Assembly: GCA_014529385.2 (NCBI GenBank)
Contig: CM043954.1
Coordinates: 99,951,747-100,015,746, forward strand
Direction of reading: 5' to 3'
Source of the DNA: Adiantum capillus-veneris
Lineage: Eukaryota; Streptophyta; Polypodiopsida; Polypodiales; Pteridaceae
DNA: 64,000 bases
Positions 1 to 12,178 of the stretch are shown in pieces. Positions within the stretch are counted from its first letter, which is position 1; every line of letters starts with the position of its first letter. The notes beneath the pieces are model-generated. The model made no database searches. It was given only the letters and a program-made list of their open reading frames with translations, and was not told the DNA's origin. The translations under genes and the position numbers were made by a program.

Positions 1-330
1 TACAATATTTTGCCTCCATCTTTGTGTGTGTGTGTGTGTGTGTGTGCTTGCAAGAGCTCAAGCTCTCTCCTTCTCTATCTCTTGACAAACCATAAACATC
101 CGGTCACTTCAAATCAATCAATTGGAAACAACTCTGCTACACAATTGCACTCAATTTTGTGCCACTTTGCCTACACATAGGCCCATACAAATACATACAA
201 AATTGAACCAATTTTGTTGTGTCAAATTTTCAATTTAAACCTACACCTAAATCAAAAATTGGTTGCATTAGTGCACTCACATTTAGGTCAAAAATCGCAT
301 CAAATTCCCACTCTAAGTGACGACTCCACC

Positions 331-387
<57 letters not shown>

Positions 388-454
388 ACGCGCGTGCTTC
401 CAAGACCACTTTGACCTACACACACCATCACCAAATCTTGTGTTTGCAATTTTA
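1..454. other. Microsatellite-bearing DNA beyond the truncated LTR
   Basis: Two (GT)n tracts lie at about 21-47 and 333-386. The rest is AT-rich and I see no coding signal. It does not match the corresponding outer part of the complete LTR at 20,680-21,560, so the LTR that follows is truncated at its outer end or another insertion begins here. Confidence 0.5.
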
Positions 455-1448
455 TTTCCTTTTTTGAGAGCTTTAGGTAATTAATTAATGCAACTAAACT
501 CTCATTGGACCCCTTTGTCTCTTGGCCAATAAGAATCAGGCAAGCCATTGGGCTGTTGAATGCTCATTGGATCCCTTGGGAGATTGTCCAATAGTCTTCT
601 AGAGAGCTTAATTCTTATTGGTTATTTTATTAAGTGTTTTTAAACTAATGAAACTAGATTTACTCTATCCTAATTCTCATTGGTCCACCTCCAAGGCCAT
701 TCAATAGGATTTGAGTACACCTTCTGGGCATCTGGGGGCTAGGGAGCTTACATGTGTCCCTCTTTGTGTAAAGGTAGCTTGTATGTGTGTGTGAGTTTCT
801 CTCTCATCCCCTACTTCTTGGGCTCGCCCTCTCCTATGTAGGACTTGAGAAGAATTTTTGGAACACACACAAAGCATCCAATTTTCCTAGAGTTTGACCT
901 TTGGACACAACCTTTGAATTTTGGAACCTTAGCATTTTGGAAGTCTTAATGGGCTGAACTTAGGGCCTTTTAAGCCCATTGTTTCACATTGCTCTTTTGC
1001 AGATTCCCCCCCCCGTTTGGATCCCATCTTTCCCTCCTTAAGATCCCTATTGTGGCCGCTCTGCCAGCTTAACCAATATTCTAGCTTTTTCTCCCCTCAC
1101 ACTTCCCCATTAAATGATCAGATTAACATGAGAAAATCATTTAGGAGAATTAGATATTAGTTATTATGACATTACTCTCTCTTGAAATCATAGTTGTCGT
1201 GGACTATGGGTAGAGAAGATAAAGCATATTCATTAGTCCTTTTTCCTAGCGGGTAGAGGATCCCTATGTTACCCTACGGCATCGTTCCAGAATGGATCAC
1301 TAGTTCATTTGGTGCTTGAGAGCCTAAGCTACCGCAAGAATGTCTGCGCATTAGTCCTATCAATCTTCCATAGTAGAGTGACAATCTCTACTTGGTGTTC
1401 GGGAGACGTCGTCTCCGCAAACTTGATCGAAGCATGCATACTACTTCA
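455..1448 (-). repeat. 3' LTR of G1 (outer end truncated)
   Basis: It aligns with 21,560-22,569, for example the shared stretch starting GAGAGCTTTAGGTAATTAAT, and ends at TACTTCA next to the internal region. The complete copy is about 1,890 bp and this one about 990 bp because its outer half is absent. A (GT)n tract present in the other LTR copy is short here. Confidence 0.8.
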
Positions 1449-3189
1449 TTGTTGTGCACAATAAAGAAAAAGAGAGTCTTATAAGACAAAACTTAGTGCA
1501 TGTTTAACATCTGTACATTTTCTTACTCTTGGGAAGCATTGTAATCATTGACAAGGTTTAGGTTATCCTTTAATTGTATGTTTGGCATCCATCTAGCATC
1601 TTCAAAAGGATAATTATTAAACTTAATAAGATATCGTTGGATAGTCTTACCGCCTCTTAGTACCTTGTCTTCATATTGGAGAATGGACTCGGGCTGCAGC
1701 ACCTCTTCTTGGTCCTCGATCTCCGGTGGGTCTTCAATAGTTGGTTCGTGGGGTGGCTCTCCTTTGTAAGGCTTTAATTGGCTCACATGGAAAGCATTGT
1801 GTATGAGCCAATGGCTGGGAAACTTGAGTTGATAGGCCAATTTATTAGCCAAAGAATATGAAAGGGACCATAGTACCTTTTTGCTAACTTAGCATAGTAC
1901 TTTTGGTGTCCCGTAGGATTCTTGCCCGTCGTGTGCTATAATCGACCTTGGGAAATTTTAGTAAGACCGAATCATTTTCTTTAAAGACTTGGGCTCTTCT
2001 ATGCTTGTCAGCAGTAGCCTTTTGCCTTTGCTACGAGATAGAGATAGCATCCTTAATCTATTGGAAAGATTCTTGTAGGTCTCGGCTATACTCATATGCA
2101 GCAAAGATCTTCCCATGTACCTTAAGTAGCGGGGGACTTTTTGTTCTTCCCTCAATTACCTCAAAAGGAACTTTTCCTGTGGAAGTATGTACAATATTAT
2201 TGTAGGCATACTCCACTAGGGGTAAGAACTTCTCCCATTGGGATTTTTGATCTACTTCCGTTTCAGAGGCTTTAAGTAGATCGAGAATTATTAGGTTAGC
2301 TACTTCACTTTGGCCATCCTTTTGCGGGTAATAGGTCAAAAAGAAGTTTAGCCTGGTTCCTGATTCTCAAAGAGACCCTTCCAGAAATTACTAGTCATTC
2401 TAGGATCTCTATCCAACACTATGGACATTGGCAAGCCATGGTAATTGAAGATTTGTGAAATGAAGAGGGTTGCCATTTGATGGGCTTTGATAGTCTTTGT
2501 GACAGGTATAAAATGAGCTTGTTTACTAACCTGTCTACTATCATTCATATTCCCGTATTGACATGGATAGACTTTGGCAATCCAAAGATAAAATCAATGG
2601 ATATGCTCTCCCATGGTGAATTAGGGATTGGCAAAGGTTGAAGCAATCCAAGTTGCTTCGCTCTATCAAACTTCATCTTTTGGCATACCAAACATTTAGA
2701 AACATACTCTTGTAGGTTTGCTTTCATGGTAGGCCAATAGAAATATGTTTCAATCACCTTTAGGGTAGACTGAATCCCTCTATGCCCCACATAAGGAGGA
2801 GCATGAGATTCATACATTACTTTCTCACAGAGTGAGTTAGTAACACATAGTCTATTTCCATAGAGAAGATAACCATCTTGTAAATTAAATGGTTCCTCTT
2901 TCTTCCCTAGTGCAAGGGCTGAAATCACATCTCTAAAATCAGGATCAATAGCGTACTCATCTATCATAGAAGATAGATCATTGTGAGTTGATATGGAAAC
3001 CGCATTCACTCTCAACCGTCTTGAGAGTGCATCGGCTACTTGATTATGCTTTCTAGAAATCTGAGCAATATGACAATGAAATTGCGAAAGGAAATTTGCC
3101 CATCTCATTTTTTTATCAGAGAGCGTGGTCTACGTCATGAAGTACTTAAGACTTTGGTGAGCAGAATGAAAGGAGTCCCCAATAAATAG
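1449..3189 (-). pseudogene. G1 pol, 3' part: RNase H end, integrase, chromodomain
   Basis: On the minus strand, 3,108-2,545 encodes the end of RNase H (KHNQVADALSRR) followed by the integrase HHCC zinc finger (GHRGIQSTLK...CLVCQKMKFDR). The integrase core continues in fragments at 2,548-2,348 and 2,339-2,058. A C-terminal chromodomain lies at 1,852-1,523 (YLIKFNNYPFEDARWMP). The frame changes several times, so no complete polyprotein can be made. It is continuous with the RT/RH fragment at 17,022-17,932 once the insert is removed. Confidence 0.85.
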
Positions 3190-3210
3190 CATTAGGAAAA
3201 GTTTGGACTC
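3190..3210 (+). repeat. Left terminal inverted repeat
   Basis: Starts CATTAGGAAAAGTTTGG. It is the inverted counterpart of 17,001-17,021 with one mismatch. Similarity weakens beyond 21 bp, although both ends continue with a short GAGAGAGA-rich stretch. Confidence 0.85.
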
Positions 3211-3549
3211 AAAAAAGGACTTTTGGTATTAGAGAGAGAATGTTGTTCGACCAATAGAGTTTGAGTCACCACAACGGTAGCTCAAACTTATTTGATTTTT
3301 ATCTCAAATTTTTGCGTTTTCAAAAAAGAGTTTTTCTCTTAAAATGATCTGAATAAGAAGATACGACGCGATTTATGCAAATTATTCCCCACCCATGGGC
3401 GCCGAACGCCGAATGTGCCATAACTCACATTCAATGAGGCATACCTTTTGATGAACACTTTTCAAGCTACTACTTCTTGTGTAAACTAGTGAGCCTCTTT
3501 TCTTTTATCATTTTTGCGTAGTGTCACTTCGCAGCTAATAGAAGCATAG

Positions 3550-4888
3550 ATGGAAGGAAGACGACCACGACGACCATCCGCCTCTGTTAAATCTATGGAA
3601 CTATTAAACAAATTCGACTTAGACCATGGTCGCTGGATGTCTACCACAGTCACCATTGGTAGTTGGGTTCTGCTTCAAACAAGAAGAAGAAAATGGATGT
3701 CAAATGAATTCATCAACGGCTACAAAGGACGTGTGAAATATTTTTGCTTATCTCAAACGGGAAAGACAATGAAAGAGGTGCTCATTTAGCATGCATATAT
3801 GCACTCCAAACTATGACTACAATAGTACTCACCTTTGGGGTTTCCTGCTCATAGACCAAACTATGTGACTACTATATTGCTAAAAAGTCTTTAAAGATCC
3901 TTCAAGTTGTTTTGTTGACTAATTCTTGTGACCATTCTCTTATCTTTTGTTTTTGCAGATATTTATCCTTCTAACAAAGAAGACTGGCAACCGGTTGAGT
4001 GCATAATTGGTATTTTTTATGCTTTTCATGCTTCCGTGGGAGAACTTATGTACAGAACTAGTGCGAGAAGATCTCTCGCAGAGAGGGGAGTTTTCTTTTA
4101 CGACTACATTTGGCACTTTGAAACCTTTCCCTCTTCCCCAACAAGATTCCCCAAAGTAGCCAGTTCCAACTTCAGAAACCTCTGAGTGTTTTAAACTCAA
4201 GCTTCATCAGGAAATTTTGAAGTGTTTGCAACCAAACATTGCAAGCAGGCAAGTACGAGTCAGTCTATTTATGCCATTACATGTCTTTATAGATTTCTTC
4301 CACAATGAGGAGGTTAGAAAAATAGAAACCATGTTCATCTGCAAATCCCAAACTTGCCTTGATTTTTTGGATGATAATTGGGATGTCAGTGATTCTGAAG
4401 GCATTTTGTGCAAAGTTGACAAGCGCTCGGTTGTGTGCAAGTGTATGATAGCATCACAGAATTTTATAGTTTCTTTCTACTATATGAGGTGGCATCGAGT
4501 GAATGGTCAGTTGGTAGCTATGGATCAAGATTTAAGTGACAATGCTTTTAATCCCTTGATGTCCATCGAGATATGGTTTTCAAATTATTTGCTTACAGTT
4601 GTTGTGGTCAGATCAAATGTCACTTTAAGACAGGTTCGAGAGGATTTATTAAATGAGTCCGATCTCAATTTGCCTTCAAAATTTGTTTTCAAGTGTAACA
4701 TGCAAAAGGTACTAAGCTACATGTATTACTTTTATACGTTGATGTTTCTATCGTGCTCATGTATCCCAATGTTTCTATCGTGCTCATGTATTCCAATGTC
4801 TTATCGCGTACGTTGCATTGCAGGTACCTCACAGACAAGAAAATACGACTCTTTGTGCACAAATTACCAGCGAACAAACTTGAAATAG
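3550..4888 (+). CDS. Unrecognised multi-exon gene in the TIR transposon
   Basis: Function unknown. An ATG at 3,550 opens a basic N-terminus (MEGRRPRRPSASV) with a segment GSWVLLQTRRRKW. A probable second exon starts after the AG at about 3,958 (DIYPSNKEDWQPVECIIG). Reading then requires a frame change to 4,217-4,710, whose protein ends LRQVREDLLNESDLNLPSKF, and a splice from about 4,710 to the AG before 4,825 giving VPHRQENTTLC and a stop. The 'LPSKFVFKCN..VPHRQE' pattern looks like a small ubiquitin-like or similar beta-grasp domain, but that is only an impression. Exon boundaries are inferred by eye and the middle frame change suggests decay. Confidence 0.45.
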
Positions 4889-5109
4889 TGAACTAACTGT
4901 ACACAATGATTCAAATATTATTCTCAAAGATTACTCGACAAAGGCAGCTCTCTACATTACCAAACACCATTGGATCCTCACTCTCCCATTTTTTTGGAAA
5001 GTTGTACACAACATTTTGTAAACTTTGAACCATAAACATCAAAACAAAAGTCAAATTTCGATCCACTACTTGTGATCAATTTGTCAAAAGTACATTTCAT
5101 AATCTCTTT

Positions 5110-7120
5110 CTAATCTTGTGCGTGCGGTGATGTGGGGGTTGTTGGTTGAGGTTGAGGAGAGGTGGTGGCTTGGGGGTTTGGGGGCTCTGGAGCTACTTCA
5201 TGAGTAGGAGAGGTTATGGGTGGGGGGTTTGGGGGCTCTGGAGCTGCTTCATGAGCAGGAGAGGTGCAGGGTGGGGGATTTGAGGGTTTTGGAGCTGTTT
5301 GTTGAGGACGAGAGCTGGTGGGAGCTTGGGTTGGGGAGGCATCTGGGGAGATATTGATATGTTCTTGTGTTGGTGTGGCAGGCACGGGGTATCTTGTCGG
5401 CGGAGGCCTAGGAGTGGGCCTTGGTGCTTGCGGGATAAAAGCATCACGTGCTCCGTCTGGACGCATGGTCACACAATTGATCAAGTTTCAATAATTCTGT
5501 TTCTAAACGAAGAAACATCAGCCTTTGAATAATCTACCAAATTTCTTACTTGCGTTAAGAACATCATGTTTATCAACATAGCTACTAACTAATTAAGATA
5601 CAAATCTGTAAACGAGTGTCAAATGCTTACACTTCTATGACTTCCATCAAGCATGACCCCTACCAAAATTTTTGCATTGATTAAGACCCTCCATCCACAA
5701 GAGTAGGCATCGTCCTGCTTAGGGACTTTACAAATAATAATCATAAGATTCTCATATATCTGCTCTTGTGTTAAAGCTTCAAGAGCAGACACAAGCTTCC
5801 GAGTAGATCTACACAAAATACAATTAAATTTCATAAGCGACTTTTAACAAAATTCTATGCGATGTCAAACAAAATACAAAACCTCTTACCTACGTACTTC
5901 ACCATGAAATCCATGGGATGAATTAGCAAGGTAGCACCGGTTTCGTTCAAGGTGTAAGAGAACGAGACTCCAATGAGATCTGTTACAAATAAACATAAGT
6001 AAAACATATGTCATCACAACAAATTAGAGTTCAAGATAAAATAATTTCACTATTGAAAACATTGCGTACCCTTCATGATAAGCCAGAACAAAAAATTTTG
6101 TCGTCTCCATGTTCACTGAGTGGAACCAGTCAACTACTTCCACTAAAGATGTATCCTCAGCAGTCAAAACGACCAAGAGGTTAGAGTCAAGGAAGGTGAC
6201 ATCATCTTGCATATTCCAAGGCAAATTTGAAACTACAAAATTGTAAAGAAATTCGTGTCATACAAAATTGAATATATTAAAAGAATTTATTGTGAAAAAA
6301 AGAATAGCATGCACCAAAGCAAGCAATTGATGATTGAGTCTGTGAGTTCCCTCGTCCGGTTCTATAAAATTGCAATCTTGTGGGGGTGATAGGGAAAATA
6401 CAGAATGCGTCCCCACACAGGAAGGCCAACATGGAAATAGGGAAATAGCAATGAAAAATCATTAGCGTTGGCGTCGTTGATGGCATCTGCCATTGGTTCC
6501 TCCATCATCTCAAGGTGTAACTGCTCCAATCTTTCATTATCGTCTTCTGTTGTGTCCCGCTCGGTGTTGAGAGGGTGCTGTATCGATGCATTTGTGTAGA
6601 CACTTCATGAACTTTGACCTTGTCAATAGGTGGTATTCTAAGAATATTGTCCATCTTTTGGTCTGAAATACCGGTAGGCGGTATTGTTTTGTCATACCTG
6701 AACCTAAGAAGGCAAAGTGTGTTGATGTCTCGCGGCATCAATGTTGTCCTATGGGCGTGGGCCAAGAGAATGTAGCTCTCCTCGAAAATCTCTACAAAAC
6801 AATCCTCGGCGGCCTCGTGAAAGCACCCCATTGCACTTCAAGACCACCGGAAATTCAGGTTGTGTTGCTCGCAAATCTCGCGAACAACTCTCTGGAATGG
6901 CAGTTCAGGTATTTCCAATGAAATGTGCTTCTGGAGCTTACAAAGTTCGAGTAGAACGCTCCTATTCTGCTCGTATCTTCTTCTTCGCATTGTTGCCCAT
7001 AACTACGGCATGCTCTTGCCCGGAATCACCTGCAATGTTGACGATTGCACTGTAGACATGGACCTGCAGACCAGACTGGCCAGAATAAACCTTCCTTGCT
7101 GTTTTCTTTGTGCGGGCCAT
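5110..7120 (-). pseudogene. Histone H3-like / Ulp1-like (C48) protease fusion, copy A
   Basis: The minus-strand ATG at 7,120 begins MARTKKTARK, almost the canonical H3 tail. After a frame change comes ELPFQRVVREI (H3: KLPFQRLVREI) and then, at 6,831-6,505, HEAAEDCFVEIFEESYILLA with HRTTLMPRDI, matching H3 alpha-2, loop and alpha-3. Downstream exons carry Ulp1-type features: HWSLVLLHLERN (catalytic His, 5,973-5,975) and PKQDDAYSCGW (oxyanion Gln and catalytic Cys, near 5,710). A Pro-rich tail reaches the stop at 5,110. The usual catalytic Asp position reads N or A (CYLANSS). Introns end in GT..AG at about 5,890 and 5,976. A TGA interrupts the histone fold where CGA would restore the alignment. 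H3 and C48 families are named from motifs, and single-transcript fusion is inferred from order, spacing and the second copy at 39,288. Confidence 0.75.
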
Positions 7121-7234
7121 GACCTAAACGAGCAGATGCGAGGAAATATGGAAATCTGGATGTGGGTAAAAACGCAAAGTGACTAGAGACACTTCGGAAA
7201 AAACGATGAGAAAAAAAAAGGGGGGGGGGGGGGT

Positions 7235-7243
7235 GTTTATATT
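7235..7243 (-). promoter_or_regulatory. TATA-like box for the H3-Ulp1 gene
   Basis: On the minus strand the sequence reads TAATATAAAC about 115 bp upstream of the MARTKK start. A poly-G run lies just inside it at 7,219-7,233. Placement suggests a divergent promoter shared with the plus-strand gene at 7,997. Confidence 0.4.
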
Positions 7244-7454
7244 AGCGGAATAAGTATAATGAGAAGAGGCAGCTGCATTAATCATGACATTGCGAGGTAT
7301 GACGAGAAGCGTGCAAGCATAATGATTACGCGCCACGTGGCACATCGGGACAAGCGATATTGGTGGTGTCAAAATTAGTGGCACTGTCTATTCGTGGTGT
7401 GGCACTACGAGGAAAGAAGCGCCCCAACGGGTCGCCCTAGCAACAACGGTATGT

Positions 7455-7866
7455 CGCGGCACAACCTGAGGAGGCGGACCTGAGTACTCTGGACTGGCCG
7501 TATCACGTTATGACGCGACAACAAGTTGTCATGCCAAAATGCGATAGCGGTGCTTTTGTGGAGCGGCATCACCAGTTTCGCGTTGTGGCGTGACCGTTCC
7601 ACGGCAGCTGACATGTGGCGTAATTATCACGACGACTGCATGATGCACGGGTGGTGCGACAAAAAGGCATCGCGGCACAACGTGAGGAGGCAGACCTGAC
7701 TACTCTGGACTGGCCGTATCGCGTTATGACGCGACAACAAGCTGTCGCACCAAAACGTGATAGCGGTGCTTTTCTGGTGTGGAGGCACCAGTTTCGCGTT
7801 GTGGCACGACCATTCCACGGTGGCTGACACGTGGCGTAATCATCACGACGACTGCATGATGCACGG
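7455..7866. repeat. 216-bp tandem duplication in the divergent promoter
   Basis: Two copies, 7,455-7,650 and 7,671-7,866, are offset by exactly 216 bp and share CGCGGCACAA at the start and TGATGCACGG at the end. They are GC-rich and rich in CACGTGG-like and TGACGCG motifs, and lie between the divergently transcribed genes at 7,120 and 7,997. Confidence 0.85.
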
Positions 7867-7915
7867 CAGACCCATGATGCACGTCAATTGATGTCATCAA
7901 TGTCCTTGGAAGTCC

Positions 7916-7923
7916 TATAAATA
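7916..7923 (+). promoter_or_regulatory. TATA box for the partner gene
   Basis: TATAAATA sits 74 bp upstream of the ATG at 7,997, in the context AAGTCCTATAAATATGAC. This is a normal plant core-promoter spacing allowing a short 5' leader. Confidence 0.6.
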
Positions 7924-7996
7924 TGACTTGCTCCCCCATTTGCCCTTTGTTTGGATGTTGTTCTCTCTCGTCTATCTTCGCTTTTGAATTTCCATT

Positions 7997-9417
7997 ATGG
8001 ACCCCTTCAATGTTGAAGCAGAGGAGGAAGTGCCTTGCTCTGAGGATGCCCCCCAAGACAAACTATCTCATTTTCTATACTACATTGGGCTTCAGCAGTG
8101 CGAGACAGAGATCAGGCCGATCTTCAATCTAGATTTTTCTTTGCATGAGTGGATTGTCTCCGCACAACATTACCTATCAGGTTTTGAGCAGACCTACCAG
8201 CAGCAAACGTCCGGTGGCAATGTCGAGATACAAGGAGTTCGTTTTGTTCACATGAAGGATATCAATTCGGACTCCTCCAAGAAACACATATTTTCTAGGA
8301 GTTGCCTTAAGCTGCCAGTGCACTTGCGGATAACAGACTACAAGTGTACACTTCATAACTGCAAGTGTCGAGTGGCTGAATATTATGCAAGTTTTATTTT
8401 ATATTTGCATTTAATTTTGGATGAGCATGTTGATGTTTCACAGGCCTCGCTAGAGGATTAGACTGGGGAGGGTCAAGAGCCCAAGTCTCGGGGAAGCCTT
8501 GCCTTGCAGGTTTAAGAGGGAGTCTAGCTTTAGGAGGGTGCTTTGCCTACTAGTGTTCTACCTACCATACCTATTGGTGATTTGCAGTATGTCATGCTTA
8601 ACGACATTATGGAGCTTTTTGACCTTCGAGAGGACTATTGCCTTGCCATTGTGGCACAGAATCTCAAAGAGGATGATGCTATCATTGACCCTGAGCACGA
8701 CAAGTATTCTGTTCTAGATGCCCATGTAAATGACGATGAGTTTGTTGACCCCGCAAGTGCACTTGTGATGATTTACAATGATGTTGCTAGGTATGAGCGC
8801 ACGTTTCCAACAGAAAAGGAGTTCATGGAAGTGCAAAAAAAGCTAGGGATTGAAGAAATGGGTAAGGCAAGAACTTCTTCATCATCTTTGGTCTCAACCT
8901 CCAATGTGCCCACTGGAGGTCAGGGCGGCATCAACCTATGGAATGAGGACTTACTTGAGGAAGATGAAAACCAGAAGGTAATCTTTTTTTATTTGCCTTA
9001 CCTTTTTGGTTTCTACTTATCTCATTTCATAACTTTAATTTGTTGCAGTTGGTGGTCTATGAAGATACCTTCATTCCTCGCCCTCGTGGACGAGGCATGG
9101 GAGATTTAGGGAAGAATTCCTCTCTCGGCCAATACTTAAAGAATCTTAAGTATCCAAGTTTTTTGGTCTTCCATTCGTCCTTCCCCAATGACAATGCGGA
9201 GCTACCCTTAATGACGTTGAAGACACTTTCAAGATATTTAGGAGGGGCCATCATTAGGTGGAACGCAGATAAAATAATGCTTTTAGAAAAAAAGGCTGCA
9301 TTGTATATGTTTGGCCAAGGGCCAGGAATGTATGGTTTGCGTAGTCACTGTTTTTTGACCCAAGCAGCATATGGTTTGGCATGTGGAATCACTGACCCTG
9401 TGCAATTACTAGTGTAA
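7997..9417 (+). pseudogene. Partner gene of H3-Ulp1, unrecognised acidic protein (copy 1)
   Basis: No known family recognised. ATG 7,997 starts MDPFNVEAEEEVPCSEDAPQ. One frame runs 7,997-8,977, interrupted by four stops (TAG, TAA, TAG, TAG between 8,458 and about 8,530), each one C-to-T step from Gln. It continues as LPTIPIGDLQYVMLND. A 71-bp intron (8,978-9,048, GT..AG) keeps phase into LVVYEDTFIPRPRGRGMGDL and the stop at 9,417, about 449 codons in total. PRPRGRGMG is an RG-rich patch. A clear relative lies at 22,570-24,000 (minus), so this is a repeated gene family. It is divergent from the H3-Ulp1 gene and may share its promoter. An intact copy elsewhere would confirm the frame. Confidence 0.6.
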
Positions 9418-10320
9418 GGTTTCCAGTTTCCGAAACCTTCAAAATTGTACTAAGCTTGAAAAACTTAATGGAAAATGCTATTGCAGGACTCCAAACACTA
9501 ATTATTTTGGTATTTTTGGATTTATAAGCAGAGCTTTACTATGTCTAGAAATTTTCAGAATCTGATTCCGATAAAAACAGGAACAGTTACGGGACCTGGA
9601 AAATTACCATGAAAATTTAATTAATAACAAAAATTGAATGGTTTCATTTTAATCATTAGCAAAAGACTTCTTTACACTAAGGTTCTAGAGTTAAATAGGA
9701 AATTCCAAATTTCATCATGGAAAATCTGCAAAAAATCAAACAGGCAAATTCTAGAAGGTATGGGGTGAGTATGGAAGCTGTGGAAATTGGCCAGAAGCAG
9801 TGATGGCTGAAAAATGCGCCATTTTTAAGCTGGGGGGCTGCTTGGACTAGTGTGAAGCTGCCAAAAGCTGCCAGATGCTCAGAAAAACCTATAAATAGGA
9901 CCATTCTCTTCATATCTTGTCAGACTCGGAGCCTTGCTACTCTCTCTCTCATCTAGAGAGAACACTACGCAGAAATCATTAGAGTTTAATCTCTAATTGA
10001 TTGATCCTTATGGTAATTAACTTAATCCTTCTTAATTAGCAAGGTTAGATTAAGATAAATTGTTAATAAATCAAAGATTAGGCCTATGCATGCTCCTTAA
10101 ACCTCTTTAAATTAATTAATCTCTATTGATTATTGTAATTAAGCTTAGTAATATTAAGCTAATTAATTATCCTATCATATTATGGCTGAAATTAGCCAAA
10201 TTAACCATGAATTAATGATAAATATATTAATTAAGCTTAGATTAAGATGAGGTAATTATCAGAGTTGCATTAGATAGTCATTAAGCTAGGAAAATTATCC
10301 TATAATTTTCTGAGTAATTT
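9418..10320. other. AT-rich stretch with a TATA box, no coding sequence
   Basis: No convincing coding sequence. CTATAAATAGG at 9,889-9,899 is followed by a pyrimidine-rich CTCTCTCTC leader, as in many plant promoters. What it would transcribe is unclear: the next ATG with a strong context is at 12,179, beyond the tandem array. The block from 9,960 to 10,320 is a series of TTAATTA-rich fragments resembling degenerate versions of the array that follows. Confidence 0.4.
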
Positions 10321-11762
10321 TCCTAATTAATTATGCAGAATTACTCTGTTTTTTGAGTTATTTAAATAGGGGAAATTACTAAATTGATTTCAATTGCTAT
10401 AATATATTTATCAGTGGTTAATTGGGTGCTAAGGAACCCGTGATAATTAGGAAAAACTCAGATAATGAATCTAGCTAATTAATTATGCAGAATTACTCTG
10501 TTTTCTGAGCTATTTAAATAGGGGAAATTACTAAATTGATTTCAATTGCTATAATATATTTATCAGTGGCTAATTGGGTGCTAAGCAACGCGTGATAATT
10601 AGGAAAAACTCAGATAATGAATCTACCTAATTAATTATGCAGAATTACTCTGTTTTTTGAGCTATTTAAATAGGGGAAATTACTAAATTGATTTCAATTG
10701 CTATAATATATTTATCAGTGGCTAATTGGGTGCTAAGCAACGCGTGATAATTAGGAAAAACTCAGATAATGAATCTACCTAATTAATTATGCAGAATTAC
10801 TCTGTTTTTTGAGCTATTTAAATAGGGGAAATTAGTAAATTGATTTCAATTGCTATAATATATTTATCAGTGGTAAATGGGGTGCTAAGGAACCCGTGAT
10901 AATTAGGAAAAACATAGATAATGAATCTAGCTAATTAATTATGCAGAATTACTCTGTTTTTTAAGCTATTTAAATAGGAGAAATTAGTAAATTGATTTCA
11001 ATTGCTATAATATATTTATCAGTGGTTAATTGGGTGCTAAGGAACCCGTGATAATTAGGAAAAACGCAGATAATGAATCCAGCTAATTAATTATGCAGAA
11101 TTACTCTGTTTTTTGAGCTATTTAAATAGGGGAAATTAGTAAATTGATTTCAATTCCTATCATATATTTATCAATGGTTAATTGGGTGCTAAGAAACCCG
11201 TGATAATTAGGAAAAATGCAGATAATGAATCCAGTTAATTAATTATGCAGAATTACTCTGTTTTTTGAGCTATTTAAATAGGGGAAATTAATAAATTGAT
11301 TTCAATTCCTATAATGTATTTATCAATGGTTAATTGGGTGCTAAGGAACCCGTGATAATTAGGAAAAACACAGATAATGAATCTAGATAATTAATTATGC
11401 AGAATTACTCTATTTTTTGAGCTATTTAAATAGGGGAAATTAGTAAATTGATTTCAATTGCTATAATATATTTATCAGTGGTTAATTGAGTGCTAAGAAA
11501 CCCGTGATAATTAGGAAAAACACAGATAATGAATCTAGCTAATTAATTATGCAGAATTACTCTATTTTTTGAGCTATTTAAATAGGGGAAATTAGTAAAT
11601 TGATTTCAATTGCTATAATATATTTATCAGTGGTTAATTGGGTGCTAAGGAACCCGTGATAATTAGGAAAAACACAGATAATGAATCTAGCTAATTAATT
11701 ATGCAGAATTACTCTGTTTTTTGAGCTGTTTAAATAGGGGAAATTAGTAAATTGATTTCAAT
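10321..11762. repeat. 152-bp tandem repeat array, about 9.5 copies
   Basis: The landmark TTATGCAGAATTACTCT occurs at 10,331, 10,483, 10,635, 10,787, 10,939, 11,091, 11,243, 11,395, 11,547 and 11,699, so every interval is exactly 152 bp. Copies differ by substitutions, not by visible indels. Each unit contains TATTTAAATAGGGGAAATTA, a TATA-like box. The array ends abruptly near 11,762 in sequence starting GAATCGAGAAC. Confidence 0.95.
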
Positions 11763-12178
11763 CGAATCGAGAACTTTGTCAAAGGTTTATTAGACCTCAA
11801 GGAACCTGTGATAATTATGCTACCTTTAGGAAATTAGTTTAATGATATATTCCAGTAAAATTACTCCAATTTTGGGAAAAATAAAAAAGGGAAATATAGT
11901 AAAGTAAAAAGAAAACCTTTGATAGCAATATCAGAGAAGGAATAGACCTTGGAAAATCTATTATAATTATCCTAACCTTAGATAAATAGTTTAGGTACAT
12001 ATTTTGGTCAAAAGTAACCAATTTGTATATAATGGATAAGAAAACTGAAGAAATAAAATTATCTAAGCACCAGAGAATTAAACAAGGTCCAAAACCCTTA
12101 TTTTTGGATAAACAAGGAAAAATAAATGTTATTCAATAAATCCTCTAATGGATTAAGCCTTTTTATAAGGCCGCCGAG
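11763..12178. other. AT-rich leader before ATG 12,179
   Basis: No open reading frame of note. The end reads TTTTTATAAGGCCGCCGAG immediately before the ATG at 12,179. GCCGCCGAGATGG is a strong initiation context. Confidence 0.35.

Noticed and set aside
7997-8977. UAR = Gln variant genetic code (as in some green algae and ciliates)
   Set aside because: The internal stops include TGA as well as TAG/TAA, and intact transposon frames end normally; C-to-T decay explains all of them.
10321-11762. CRISPR-like array
   Set aside because: The whole 152-bp unit is repeated without unique spacers, and the genome is eukaryotic.
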